NCBI GenBank assembly: GCA_020161615.1
Contig: JAIUPD010000001.1
Location: forward strand, 514,875-578,874
Direction of reading: 5' to 3'
Length of the DNA stretch: 64,000 nucleotides
DNA from: Pseudomonadota bacterium
GTDB taxonomy: Bacteria; Pseudomonadota; Alphaproteobacteria; Rhodobacterales; Rhodobacteraceae
Part shown: in pieces, positions 25,259 to 35,209 of the stretch
Numbering within the stretch: position 1 is the first letter of the stretch
Layout: every line of letters begins with the position of its first letter
The notes under the pieces: generated by a model
The model's input: only the letters and a program-made list of their open reading frames with translations
The model's database searches: none
Told to the model about the DNA's origin: nothing
Translations under genes and position numbers: made by a program

Positions 25259-27670
25259 ATGGGCAAGATGATCGGGACGCAAACGCTGTCCCTGGCGGAC
25301 AAGACGAATCTGCTGCTGTGGCTGGGTCTTCTGGTCCTGGTGGCGGGCCTGGTCAGCGTGCCGACCTCGATCCAGGTGCAGGCAACGCTGGGCATCGCCT
25401 CGTTCGTCGTCGTCGTGATGCTCAAGCCGGTCGCCATGGACAGCATGGTCGCGCGCTTCGCGATGATGTCCATCGCCTCGACCTTGGTGCTGCGCTACTG
25501 GGCCTGGCGGGTGACCGAAACGCTGCCGCCGGTGACCGATGTCATCTCGTTCATTCCGGCGATCCTGCTCTTCATCGTCGAGACCTACGCCATCGGCGTC
25601 TTCTTCCTGTCGGCCTTCATGACGGCGGATCCGGTGAACCGCACGCTGCCGCCGCGCGTCGCCGCCAGCGATCTGCCGACGGTCGATATCCTCGTGCCGT
25701 CCTACAACGAGCCGGTCGAGATGCTGGCGGTCACGCTATCGGCCGCCAAGAACATGCATTACCCCGAGCACAAGCGCACGGTGGTCCTGTGCGACGACGG
25801 CGGCACCGACCAGCGCTGCAACAGCGACAATCCCGAACTGGCCGAGAAGGCCCGCAAGCGCCGTCGCGAGCTGATCCAGCTCTGCGCCGAGCTGGGGGTG
25901 ATGTATTCAACGCGCGAGCGCAACGTCCACGCCAAGGCAGGCAACATGTCGGCGGCGCTGGAGAAGCTGGACGGCGAAATCGTCGTGGTCTTCGACGCCG
26001 ACCACGTGCCCAGCCGCGATTTCCTGGCCCGCACGGTCGGCTATTTCGTCGAGGATCCGAAGCTGTTCCTCGTGCAGACGCCGCACTTCTTCCTCAACCC
26101 CGATCCCATCGACCGCAACATCGGACTGCGCGACGATTGCCCGCCGGAAAACGAGATGTTCTACCATCTCAGCCACCGCGGGCTGGACCGCTGGGGCGGG
26201 GCCTTCTTCTGCGGGTCCGCGGCGCTTCTGCGGCGCAAGGCGCTGGACGAGGCGGGCGGCTTCGCCGGTGACACGATCACCGAGGACGCGGAAACCGCGC
26301 TGGGCATCCACGCCCGCGGCTGGAAATCGCTCTATGTCGATCACGCCATGATCGCGGGCCTGCAGCCTGAGACCTTCGTGTCCTTCATCGAACAGCGCGG
26401 CCGCTGGGCGACGGGGATGATGCAGCTTCTGATCCTGAAGAACCCGTTGAAATACCGCGGTCTCAGCATCACGCAGAAGCTGTGCTACCTCAATTCGATG
26501 ACTTTCTGGCTGTTCCCGCTGGTGCGGATGACCTTCATCCTGGCACCGCTCATGTATCTCTTCTTCGGTCTGCAGATCTTCGTCGCCACCATCGGCGAGG
26601 TTGCGGTCTACATGACCAGCTACATGGCGGTGAACTTCCTGATCCAGAACGCGCTTTACGGCAAGGTGCGCTGGCCCCTGATCTCCGAGATCTACGAGAC
26701 GGCGCAGGCCCCCTATCTGGCGGCGGCGATCTTCAAGACCTTCTGGAACCCGCGCGGCGCCAAGTTCAACGTGACCGCCAAGGACGAGGTTCTGGAAGAG
26801 GATTTCGTCTCGCCGATCTACAAGCCCCTGATCTTCATCTTCGCGCTGACGTTGCTGGGGGTCGTGGCGGCGGCGGTGCGCTGGGTCATGTTCCCGGGCG
26901 ATCACAACATCATCATGGTGGTGGGCGGCTGGGCGGTCTACAACTTCCTGCTGGTCGGCGCCTCGATGCGCGCCGTGGCCGAGCGTCAGCAGCGCCGCGC
27001 CGTGCCGCGCGTGCCGGTCAACGTGCCGGCGACGGTGGCGCTGGGCTTCGATCACCCGGTGTTCCTGCCGGCCACGGTGGTCGATGCCTCGACCTCGGGT
27101 TGCCGGCTGGTCCTGCGTGCGAAACCCTTGCCCGACGGCACCACGCCAGTGATCCCCAGGGTCGCTGACGCCTTCTATTTCACCCCGGAATTCCCCCGCT
27201 CGCCGCATCTGGAAAACGCCGTGCGCGTTCAGGTCCAGAGCGTCACACGCGAGGGCGATGCGGTCGCGCTGGGCGTCAAGTTCGACCCGACCCAGCCGAT
27301 GATCGTGCGCGAGACCATCGCCCACATGATCTTCGGCGACAGCGCCTCGTGGGAGGCGATCCGCGCCCGCCGGCACAAGAAGATGGGTCTGCTCCGGGGC
27401 ATGTTCTACGTGTTCAGGCTGTCCTTCCAGGGCATCTATCACACGCTGCGCGCCCTGGCCGAAGAGCCCGCCCGTCAGCAGCGCGTCCGCGAGCGCGAGC
27501 GCAACGCCCAGGCGTCCCGCACGGTGCCCGCGCACGTCATGGCCTTTGGCGAGGCGTTCGACCCGCCGCCCACCGACCGGCCGATCAGCCTGTTGCAGGC
27601 CGCGATCTCGCAAAACGCGGGGCGCGGCGGGCCGCAGCAGGGGGCCAATACCCCGGGGGAGGCCTATTGA
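25259..27670 (+). CDS. bcsA: Cellulose synthase catalytic subunit BcsA with PilZ domain
   Basis: The 803-residue inner-membrane glycosyltransferase (family 2) polymerises UDP-glucose and pushes the chain through its own channel. Key residues are all present: Asp179-180, the FDADH site (Asp246, Asp248), catalytic TED (Asp343), QRGRW (379-383), and the gating loop FNVTAK (503-508). PilZ residues for c-di-GMP follow: RAVPR (Arg580, Arg584) and DASTSG (Asp609). These numbers agree with the R. sphaeroides enzyme as I recall it, which supports the ATG at 25259. Its stop overlaps the bcsB start. Confidence 0.97.
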   Translation: MGKMIGTQTLSLADKTNLLLWLGLLVLVAGLVSVPTSIQVQATLGIASFVVVVMLKPVAMDSMVARFAMMSIASTLVLRYWAWRVTETLPPVTDVISFIPAILLFIVETYAIGVFFLSAFMTADPVNRTLPPRVAASDLPTVDILVPSYNEPVEMLAVTLSAAKNMHYPEHKRTVVLCDDGGTDQRCNSDNPELAEKARKRRRELIQLCAELGVMYSTRERNVHAKAGNMSAALEKLDGEIVVVFDADHVPSRDFLARTVGYFVEDPKLFLVQTPHFFLNPDPIDRNIGLRDDCPPENEMFYHLSHRGLDRWGGAFFCGSAALLRRKALDEAGGFAGDTITEDAETALGIHARGWKSLYVDHAMIAGLQPETFVSFIEQRGRWATGMMQLLILKNPLKYRGLSITQKLCYLNSMTFWLFPLVRMTFILAPLMYLFFGLQIFVATIGEVAVYMTSYMAVNFLIQNALYGKVRWPLISEIYETAQAPYLAAAIFKTFWNPRGAKFNVTAKDEVLEEDFVSPIYKPLIFIFALTLLGVVAAAVRWVMFPGDHNIIMVVGGWAVYNFLLVGASMRAVAERQQRRAVPRVPVNVPATVALGFDHPVFLPATVVDASTSGCRLVLRAKPLPDGTTPVIPRVADAFYFTPEFPRSPHLENAVRVQVQSVTREGDAVALGVKFDPTQPMIVRETIAHMIFGDSASWEAIRARRHKKMGLLRGMFYVFRLSFQGIYHTLRALAEEPARQQRVRERERNAQASRTVPAHVMAFGEAFDPPPTDRPISLLQAAISQNAGRGGPQQGANTPGEAY

Positions 27671-29901
27671 TGCGCCGCTTCCGTCCCCTTCTCGCCGCGG
27701 CCCTTCTGTCCCTCGCCCTCCCGGGCGCGGTTCTTGCGCAATCGGGTGCGATCATTCCGCTGCCCCTGGACAGCGATCCGTCCGGCGGCGTCTCGGACAC
27801 GATGATCGACCAGCTCAACGCCGACAGGATCGAGGCCGAGGCCCATCGCGGCACCTATGTCGAGGAAATTGCCGTCGACCCGACGGTGATCAGCCCCCTG
27901 CGCCCCATCGAGGCCCGGGGCCGCCCCGCCGGCAGCGCCATCCGCTTCGATGGCGAGCGGCGCACGCTGCAATTCGCGCTCTTCGTCCCCCGCCCCGATC
28001 AGGTGCGGGCGCTCAGGATTTCCACGCTTTCGTCGATCAACGTCCTGCCCGAACGCTCGACCTATCGCGTCTGGGTCAACGAGACGATGGTGGGCGAGGG
28101 GCGGCTGGAGAATTTCACCAGCTTCGGCACCGTCGATTTTCCGATGAACGCGGCCGCCGTGCTGCCCGGGCAGAACAACGTCCGTATCGAACTGGTGCAG
28201 TACCACCGCATCTATTGCGGGCCGGAAGCCTCGTTCGCGCTCTGGTCCGACATCGACCTTGCGAATTCCGGGGCGGTCCTGGCCTCGGCCGAGGGTATCT
28301 CGGGGCAGGAGGGGTTCCTGATGGGCCTCGCCGCGGCGGCGGCGACCGGCAGCGGGATCGAGATCCGCGGCGCCGATGGGCTGGGCGATTACCGCGATGC
28401 CTGGGTCTCGACCATCACGCAGCGCATCAGCGCCGCGCTGGGGGGCGATCCGATCCCGTTCCGCTTCACCGAATACTGGTCGGTGCAGGGCACCGCGCGT
28501 TCGGCCGCGCGGATCACCTTCCTGCCCTCGGCGGTCAACCGGCTGACCTTCCGCGTCTCGGGCGACGGGGCGCAGGTCATGGTGGTCGAATTCGTCCCTG
28601 ACGAGCGCCCGCATGCGCTGCCCGAATTCGAGAATATCCTGCCGCGCGTCGCCGACCGGGCCCAGCCGCCGCTCATCGACACGATGCGCCCGGTCGCCTT
28701 CTCGGAATTCGGCTTCGAGACGACCGAGGTCTATGACCATTACGCCCGCATCGACACGCGCTTCCGCCTGCCCGACGACTGGATCGTCCTGACCAACGAC
28801 AAGGCCGAGATCCGGCTCGATTACATCTTCGTCGAGGGCCTGCCCGACCAGTCGATGCTGCTGGTCCATATCAACAACGAGAACATCCGCCTGCTGCCGA
28901 TGTGGCGCGGCGGCGGCGAATTGATCGAGCAATTCCCGGTCCGCTTCGAGGCGCGGCTGCTGCGCGCGGGTATCAACACGCTCAGCTTCGAGGTGCTGGT
29001 CCCGGGCTCGCCCGCCGACATGCCGTGCCCCTTCAACGACACCCCGATCCTGGCCATCGGTCAGAGTTCGACCCTCGCGGTGCCCTACAGCCCCTCGATG
29101 TATCTGCCCGACATGCATATCGCCTTCGCCGGGCTGACGCCCGCCAGCGTCGAGACGAACGAGATGTCGGCGCGGTCCTTCGACGACAACGATGTGGTGA
29201 CGCTGCAGGCGGCGCTCAGCGGTGGCGAGCGGCCCGATGCGGTGGCGCTGAACACGCATCTGCACCTGCTGGCGCTGGACGACCTGGGGTCGGTGCCCTT
29301 GGGCGGCTATCAGCTCAGCCGCCGGGCGCTGGATGCCGCGCTGCTGAACGACGAGACGCCGGCCGGGGCCGTCCCGGGCGAGCAACCGGCGCATGCGCTG
29401 CTCAGGGCGCGCGAGCGGTCGGACAGCGGGGCGGCGCTGTCGCGCGGCTGGGACTGGCTGAAGAACGGTTTCCAGACCGCGCTGCAATGGCTGCAACCGC
29501 GCTCGGGCCTGCTTCTGGAGCAATGGCTGGAACGCCAGAACGCGCAGGCGGTGCTGTTGCAGCTCGACCCTGGGCGGCCCAACCAGCTGTGGATGGTCCG
29601 CGCGCCCGACAGCGACATCAGCGCCATCGCCTCGGCCATCGTCGCCGCGCGCACCAATGCCGACGGGCCGCGCGGGCAGGTCTCGGTGCTGGACCGGCAG
29701 GGGCGCTGGCAGAACTGGACCGCACCGGACCGCCAGCCGGTCCTGCTGGAACCGGTCACGCTGTCCAACATCCGCCACGTGGTCGGCAATGTCGTCTCGG
29801 CCATGCCGATCCGCTATGTGGCCGGCCTTTTCTTTCTTGCCCTGGTCTCGGCGCTTTTCGCGCTCAGACTGGTGATCGCCACGCGGGAGCACAAGCAATG
29901 A
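27670..29901 (+). CDS. bcsB: Cellulose synthase subunit BcsB
   Basis: The 743-residue periplasmic partner has a signal peptide (cut near VLAQS), alternating carbohydrate-binding and flavodoxin-like domains through the periplasmic part, an amphipathic segment, and one C-terminal membrane anchor (YVAGLFFLALVSALFALRLVIA). BcsB guides the glucan across the periplasm and its anchor is needed for BcsA activity. It overlaps bcsA (TGATG) and bcsZ (ATGA), so the three are translationally coupled. Confidence 0.95.
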   Translation: MRRFRPLLAAALLSLALPGAVLAQSGAIIPLPLDSDPSGGVSDTMIDQLNADRIEAEAHRGTYVEEIAVDPTVISPLRPIEARGRPAGSAIRFDGERRTLQFALFVPRPDQVRALRISTLSSINVLPERSTYRVWVNETMVGEGRLENFTSFGTVDFPMNAAAVLPGQNNVRIELVQYHRIYCGPEASFALWSDIDLANSGAVLASAEGISGQEGFLMGLAAAAATGSGIEIRGADGLGDYRDAWVSTITQRISAALGGDPIPFRFTEYWSVQGTARSAARITFLPSAVNRLTFRVSGDGAQVMVVEFVPDERPHALPEFENILPRVADRAQPPLIDTMRPVAFSEFGFETTEVYDHYARIDTRFRLPDDWIVLTNDKAEIRLDYIFVEGLPDQSMLLVHINNENIRLLPMWRGGGELIEQFPVRFEARLLRAGINTLSFEVLVPGSPADMPCPFNDTPILAIGQSSTLAVPYSPSMYLPDMHIAFAGLTPASVETNEMSARSFDDNDVVTLQAALSGGERPDAVALNTHLHLLALDDLGSVPLGGYQLSRRALDAALLNDETPAGAVPGEQPAHALLRARERSDSGAALSRGWDWLKNGFQTALQWLQPRSGLLLEQWLERQNAQAVLLQLDPGRPNQLWMVRAPDSDISAIASAIVAARTNADGPRGQVSVLDRQGRWQNWTAPDRQPVLLEPVTLSNIRHVVGNVVSAMPIRYVAGLFFLALVSALFALRLVIATREHKQ

Positions 29902-30992
29902 ACCGACGCCATTTCCTGACGCTGGCCGGAGTCGCGCCCTTCGTCGCGGCCTGCGCGGGCGGGGAGGCGGGCGCGCAGGGCCTGCTGACGACGGCGGATC
30001 TGTCGCATACCGCCGGTCCGGTCTGGGAGGCGTGGAAAGCCGCCTATCTGCAGAACGACGGCCGGGTGGTCGACGGGGTGCAGCAGAACGCCAGCCATTC
30101 CGAAAGCCAGGGCTACGGCCTCTTCCTGTCGACCGAGTTCGGTGACCGGGATGCCTTCCGCCGGATCTTCGACTGGACCGAGATGAATCTCTCGATCCGC
30201 GGCGACGGGCTGCTGGCCTGGCGATTCCTGCCGGGGCAGGCCAATCCGGTGCCCGACCTGAACAACGCCTCGGACGGCGATCTGTTCTATGCCTGGGCGC
30301 TGGTGCGCGCCGCCAACCGCTTCAACGAGCGCCAGCATCTGGTCCGCGCCCAGCAGATCGCCGCGGCGCTGGCCGAGCGCTGCATCGTCCCCTCGCTCGC
30401 CAATGCGGGCGAGACGGTGTTCCTGCCCGCGGCGCAGGGCTTCGTGCACGAGGACCGGCTGGTCTTCAACCCCAGCTACATCATGCCCCTGGCCATGCGC
30501 GAGGTGGCGATGGCCACCGGCGTCGTCGAACTGGCGCAGACCGCCCAGCATGCCGAGGGGATGCTCCTCAGGCTGGCCGATACCGGGCCGGTGCCCGACT
30601 GGGTGCAGGTCACGCCCCGCGGCATCGTTCCGGCCGAGGGCTTCTCGACCGCCGCCGGATACGAGGCGATGCGCGTGCCGCTCTATCTGGTCTGGTCGGG
30701 CCTGAACCGTCACCCGGCCGTGACGCAGATGATGCGGGTCTATGCCCGCACCGTGCAGCCCGGCGTGCCGGTGCCCACGCGGGTGGACCCGCTGTCGGGC
30801 GCGGTGCTCGAGGCCTCGTCCGACGCGGGATACCGGGCGCTGGCCGCCCTCGTGTCCTGCGCCGGTGCCGCGGGGAGCGTGGGTTCGGACATGCCGCCCT
30901 TCGACCCCTCGCAACCCTATTACCCGGCGACGTTGCAGATGTTCGCGATGATCGCTGCCAACCAGGTGAGCCCCGAATGCGTGCCGATCTGA
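29898..30992 (+). CDS. bcsZ: Endoglucanase BcsZ (glycoside hydrolase family 8)
   Basis: The 364-residue secreted cellulase starts with MNRRHFLTLAGVAPFVAACAGG, which has features of a Tat-like signal (NRRHFL) and a possible lipobox (VAAC). The GH8 domain shows the acid Glu in SHSESQGYGLF and the NNASDGDLFYAWALVRA motif that holds a conserved Asp. BcsZ trims amorphous cellulose in the periplasm. The start overlaps bcsB by 4 bases, and its end overlaps the next reading frame by 16 bases. Confidence 0.93.
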   Translation: MNRRHFLTLAGVAPFVAACAGGEAGAQGLLTTADLSHTAGPVWEAWKAAYLQNDGRVVDGVQQNASHSESQGYGLFLSTEFGDRDAFRRIFDWTEMNLSIRGDGLLAWRFLPGQANPVPDLNNASDGDLFYAWALVRAANRFNERQHLVRAQQIAAALAERCIVPSLANAGETVFLPAAQGFVHEDRLVFNPSYIMPLAMREVAMATGVVELAQTAQHAEGMLLRLADTGPVPDWVQVTPRGIVPAEGFSTAAGYEAMRVPLYLVWSGLNRHPAVTQMMRVYARTVQPGVPVPTRVDPLSGAVLEASSDAGYRALAALVSCAGAAGSVGSDMPPFDPSQPYYPATLQMFAMIAANQVSPECVPI

Positions 30993-32357
30993 TCCCCGCC
31001 CTCCGCCCCCTTCTGGCCAGCGCCGCGACCGCGTTGGCGCTGAGCCTGATGGCGCCGATGCCGGCCATGGCCCAGGCCCCCGCGGCCGAGGATCTCAGGG
31101 CGCTGATCTATTACCTCGACCACGACGACCAGCGCGCCGTCCAGGCCGAGATGCGCCGCCTGCGCGCGCAATTCCCGCGCTGGACCCCGCCCGGCGACGT
31201 CAACGAGTTGCGCGCCATGGGCGCCACCGCCACGGCGACGGTCGATGTGGCGCCGATCTGGGCACGGATCGAGCGTCAGGATTACGCCGGCGCCCGCAGC
31301 CTGATCGACGAGGCCCGCACCCGCGTCCCCGGCTGGCAGCCCGATGCCGAGATGCTGCGCGTGCTGGAGCTGAACGAATCCCAGGCCGCCTTTGACGAGG
31401 CCTATGCCCGCCGCGACGCGGCCGGCGCCATCGCTGCCGCCCGCCGGGTTCCGGCGCTGATGCGCTGTGACCGGATCAACAACGCCTGGCGTCTGGCCGA
31501 GCTTTACGCCGCCGCCGGGCAGAACGCCAACGCGGTGACGACCTATCGCGGGGTGCTGTCGTCCTGCACCCGCGCGGGCGATGTCGTGCCGACGCTGGAA
31601 AAGGCCAACGAGGTCGCCAGCTGGGACGAGATGGTCCAGCTGTTCGAGGTGGCCCGTCAGACCGCGCCCGCCAACCGCAGCCAGTTGGACCCGCTGGAAG
31701 AGCGCCTGCGCGCCGGCCGGGGTGGCAGCGCACCGCGCGCCAGCACGCCGCGCGCGCCTGCCGCGACCGCGGTCGCGCAGGGGCGATGGCCGTGTCGGGC
31801 AGACGCGCGCGCTGAAGGAGCAGGGCAACTGGCCCGCCTGCCTCGCGGCCTCGGCCAATCCGCGCTCGCTCGAACTGCTCTACGAACGTTCGTGGTGCGC
31901 CTATAACCTCGACCGCACGGGCGAGGCGCTGGCCGGTTTCTCGGCGACGGTGCAATCGGGCGGCGGACTGGGCGGCAACGTGCCGCGCGACGCGCGCTTC
32001 GGCATGATCTTGTCCTATCTGGCGATGAACATGACGGAAGAGGCCGCGCGCCTCGCCGCCGCCACGAATCTCACCCAGGAACAGCGGATCACCGCGGAAT
32101 CGACGATCCTGGACCAGCGCGGCGTTCGGTCCTTCCACCGCCGCGACTATGCCCAGGCGATCGCCTATCTGACCGCGCTGGAACAGCTGACCGGCCCCCT
32201 GCGGCGCGATCTGGCGATGCTCAGGGCCTATGCCTATCAGAACAACGACCAGCGCCGCGAGGCCTTGGCCGAGTTCGAGCGGCTGAACAACGAACTCTCG
32301 ACCGACGAGACCCGCGCCGCGCTGGAGAATGCCCGCAGCGCCGTGACCGGCGGCTGA
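30977..32357 (+). pseudogene. TPR periplasmic protein of the cellulose operon, one-base frameshift
   Basis: The first frame (30977-31906) starts with a signal peptide (cut near AMAQA) and reads helical repeats up to about residue 268 (TAVAQG), then turns into arginine-rich nonsense. A second frame resumes at the same point with GDGRVGQTRALKEQGNWPACL and ends at 32357. Removing one G from the run at 31780-31783 joins them into a 459-residue protein with TPR-like helices. It resembles only the TPR half of BcsC, with no outer-membrane barrel. The cause may be a real mutation or a base-calling error. Confidence 0.75.
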
Positions 32358-32369
32358 GGAAAGGCCGGG

Positions 32370-33251
32370 GTGCGGCTTGTCCTCCATATCGGCGCGCATG
32401 GCACCGACCGGGGGCAAGTCGCGGCCTGGATCGCCCAGAACCGCGTCGCGCTGGAAGGGGAAGGCATCGCTGCCCCGCCGCCGCGTCTGTTCCTGGCCCG
32501 CATTTCCGAGGCGCTGGACATTCAGCGCGACGCGGACCCGCTGACCCGGGAAGAGGCGCTGCTTCGGGGCCTCGGCGCCAGCGGGCTGCGGCGGCGCATG
32601 GTGGTCAGCGCCCCGGGCCTCCTGGGCAGCGTGGCCGATGTGCTGGCGCCCGACGGTTTCTATGCCCGTGACGTGGCCCGCCGCCTGTACGGGCTGCGCA
32701 CGCTTTTTCCCCGCACGCAGCTCAGCTTCCTGCTGTCGGTGCGCAAGGCCTCGGGGGTGATCCCGGCGATCCTGCCCGACGAGGCCGACGCTGCCGGGGC
32801 ACTGGTGCCGCTGCTGACCGATGACACGCTGCCCTGGTCGCGGCTGGTCGGCACCATCCGCCGGCAGGTGCCGGGCGCAGGGCTGCTGGTCTGGCGGCAC
32901 GAGGATCTGCCGCAGGTCTGGCCGGGCGTCCTGGCCGAGATCGTGGGCCAGCGCGTGCCCCTGCCACCCGCGGGCCTGCTGGATTTCGCCGCTGCGGGGC
33001 TGGGGGCCGAGGCTCGCCTGCGGCTGACCCGCTATCTGGCCAGCGCCGAGGCCCCGCCCGCCAGCGCCGGGCAATTGCGGCAAGTGGCCGGGGTTTTCGC
33101 CCGGCGGTACGGCGCCGCCCCCGCGCCCGATCCCGCCGCCCGGCTGCCCGGCTGGGCGCGGGCGCGCCTCGCGGATCTGGACGCGGGCTATGCGACCGAA
33201 TGGGGCGATCTGGCGGGGATCGAGGGCGTGCGGGTGCTGATGCCCGGCTGA
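32370..33251 (+). CDS. Hypothetical protein, sulfotransferase-like N-terminus
   Basis: A 293-residue protein starting with GTG, 12 bases after the TPR gene stop. The first strand and turn (RLVLHIGAHGTDRG) resemble the LHIGxHKTGTT nucleotide loop of small sulfotransferase-like proteins, but the KTGTT part is changed, so activity is doubtful. The middle contains a strand LSFLLSVRKASGVIPAIL. No signal peptide or membrane segment is visible. It may be co-transcribed with the cellulose genes. Function is unknown. Confidence 0.6.
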   Translation: MRLVLHIGAHGTDRGQVAAWIAQNRVALEGEGIAAPPPRLFLARISEALDIQRDADPLTREEALLRGLGASGLRRRMVVSAPGLLGSVADVLAPDGFYARDVARRLYGLRTLFPRTQLSFLLSVRKASGVIPAILPDEADAAGALVPLLTDDTLPWSRLVGTIRRQVPGAGLLVWRHEDLPQVWPGVLAEIVGQRVPLPPAGLLDFAAAGLGAEARLRLTRYLASAEAPPASAGQLRQVAGVFARRYGAAPAPDPAARLPGWARARLADLDAGYATEWGDLAGIEGVRVLMPG

Positions 33252-33255
33252 GGCC

Positions 33256-35148
33256 TCAGCGCCCCCGCCGGTCGCTGCGGATCGGATCGGCCAGCAGCCG
33301 CAGCCCGTTCAGCACCACCAGCACCGTGCCCCCCTCATGGCCGATCACCGCCAACGGCAGCGGCAGATCGAAGAAAAGGCCGCCCGTCACCAGCAGGACC
33401 ATGGCCCCCAGCGCGAAGGCGAGGTTCTGCTTGACGATCCGCGCCGTGCGGCGGGCCAGTCGATGTGCCTCGGCCAGACGGGTCATGTCCTCGCTCAGAA
33501 GCGCAACATCGGCGGCCTGCAGTGCGACCTCGGACCCCGCCGCGCCCATGGCGATGCCGACATCGGCCCGCGCCAGCGCCGCCGCGTCGTTCACCCCGTC
33601 GCCGACGAAAGCCACCTTGCCCCGTTCGGTCATGGCCGCGATGAGCCGCACCTTGTCGCCGGGCAGCAGGTCGGCGTGGATCTCGTCCGGCCGAAGGCCC
33701 AGTTCAGCGCCGATCCGCAGCGCCACAGACCGCCGGTCGCCGGTCATCATCGCCCGTTCGGTGACGCCGCCCGCGCGCAGCGCCCTGAGCCCCGCCGCCG
33801 ATGTCGCCCGCGGCCGGTCGGCCACCGTCACCGCGCCCAGCAGCCGCGCGCCGCGCCCGGCATAGATCAGCGTCTCGGCCTCCTCGGCCAGCGCCGCCAG
33901 CGCGGGGTCGTCCGATCCCGCGCCCCGCCGCGCCACCATCCGGGCGTTTCCGGCCCAGAGCGCCCCGGCTGCATCCTGCCCCTCGATCCCCTCGGAGGGC
34001 GCCGAATGCACCTCCGTCACCGGGGCGGGGGACAGGCCCCGGCGCTGGGCCTCGGCCCGCACCGCGCGGCCGATGGGATGCTCGGATTGCGCCTCCAGCC
34101 CCGCCAGCGCGCTCAGGAACCCCGCCTCGTCGCCGTCCGGCGTCCAGAGCCCGGTCACCTCGGCCTTGCCGGTGGTCAGCGTGCCGGTCTTGTCGAAGCC
34201 GAAGGCGCGGACCTCGGCCAGCGTCTCCAGCGCCGCGCCCCCCTTGAACAGCACGCCGCCCCGCGCCGCCGCCGAGAGCGCGCTCAGGATGGCGGCGGGG
34301 ACCGAGATCACCACCGCGCAGGGCGAGGCCGCGACCAAGAGCGTGGCCGCGCGGTAGAGCGCCGCGTCATGGCCCCAGCCCAGCGCCAGGAAGACGCCGA
34401 AAGCCAGAATCGCGCCCAGAAGCACGGCGATCGTGTAGCGCTGCCCGAACCAGGCGCTGAAGCGTTCGGAGGGGGCCTTGGCCGCCTGTGCCTCGGTCAC
34501 AAGGGCGATCATCCGCGCCACGGTCGAGTCGGCCGTGCCCCGGATCACCGTCACCTCCAGCACCCCGTCCAGGTTCACCGTCGCCTCGAAGACCGGCGCA
34601 CCGGGGCCCTTGTGCACGGGCATGGATTCGCCGGTGATGGTGCTTTCGTCCAGCGCGCCGCTGCCCCCGGCGATGGTGCCATCGACCGGCACACGGGCGC
34701 CGGGGCGCAGGATCACCACATCCCCCGGAACCAGCGCCGCGACCGGCACCTCGCGCGCGGTATCGCCCTCGCGTCGGAGCGCCGTGTCGGGCCTCAGCGC
34801 CATCAGCGCCTCGACCGCGCGTCGGGCGCGGCCCATGGCCCGGTCCTCGAGCGTGCTGGAGAGCGAGAAGAGCGCCAGCAGCACCGCCCCCTCCATTGCC
34901 GCCCCGACCGCCAGCGCAGAAAGGGCCGCGACGACCATCAGCAGATCGATGTCCAGCACCCGGTCGCGGATCAGCTCCCTTGCAGCCCTGAGCGAGGCCG
35001 GCGCGCCGCCCGCCAGATAGGCCAGCGCGTAGCCCGTGACCTCCAGCCCCGGCAGGGCAAGGAACCAGCGCCCCAGCGCCGCCAGCAGCAGGCCCGTCAG
35101 CGTGGCGGCGGTGAAGATCAGATCCGCGTCGACCGTCAGCCGTTTCAT
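33256..35148 (-). CDS. Heavy-metal P1B-type ATPase (probably Zn/Cd export)
   Basis: The 630-residue ion pump has all core motifs: TGES in the actuator domain, SPC in the sixth membrane helix (ASPCAVVIS), phosphorylation site DKTGT, the SEHPIG His-Pro motif, and GDGVNDA. There is no N-terminal metal-binding HMA domain and no His-rich start. The SPC motif with HEGGTVLVVLNGLRLL at the end points to the Zn/Cd/Pb subgroup rather than copper. It converges on the upstream gene, with the stop codons 5 bases apart. Confidence 0.9.
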   Translation of the reverse strand: MKRLTVDADLIFTAATLTGLLLAALGRWFLALPGLEVTGYALAYLAGGAPASLRAARELIRDRVLDIDLLMVVAALSALAVGAAMEGAVLLALFSLSSTLEDRAMGRARRAVEALMALRPDTALRREGDTAREVPVAALVPGDVVILRPGARVPVDGTIAGGSGALDESTITGESMPVHKGPGAPVFEATVNLDGVLEVTVIRGTADSTVARMIALVTEAQAAKAPSERFSAWFGQRYTIAVLLGAILAFGVFLALGWGHDAALYRAATLLVAASPCAVVISVPAAILSALSAAARGGVLFKGGAALETLAEVRAFGFDKTGTLTTGKAEVTGLWTPDGDEAGFLSALAGLEAQSEHPIGRAVRAEAQRRGLSPAPVTEVHSAPSEGIEGQDAAGALWAGNARMVARRGAGSDDPALAALAEEAETLIYAGRGARLLGAVTVADRPRATSAAGLRALRAGGVTERAMMTGDRRSVALRIGAELGLRPDEIHADLLPGDKVRLIAAMTERGKVAFVGDGVNDAAALARADVGIAMGAAGSEVALQAADVALLSEDMTRLAEAHRLARRTARIVKQNLAFALGAMVLLVTGGLFFDLPLPLAVIGHEGGTVLVVLNGLRLLADPIRSDRRGR

Positions 35149-35209
35149 GCCTGCCCCGGGGTGGTTCCGGGGACGAGACTAGGCGGTCGGCCGGGGGGCG
35201 ACAAGGCGC

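Noticed and set aside
26000-29900. Long minus-strand open frames opposite bcsA and bcsB (up to 744 codons)
   Set aside because: They have shadow composition, lack start signals, and lie opposite genes with unmistakable conserved residues.
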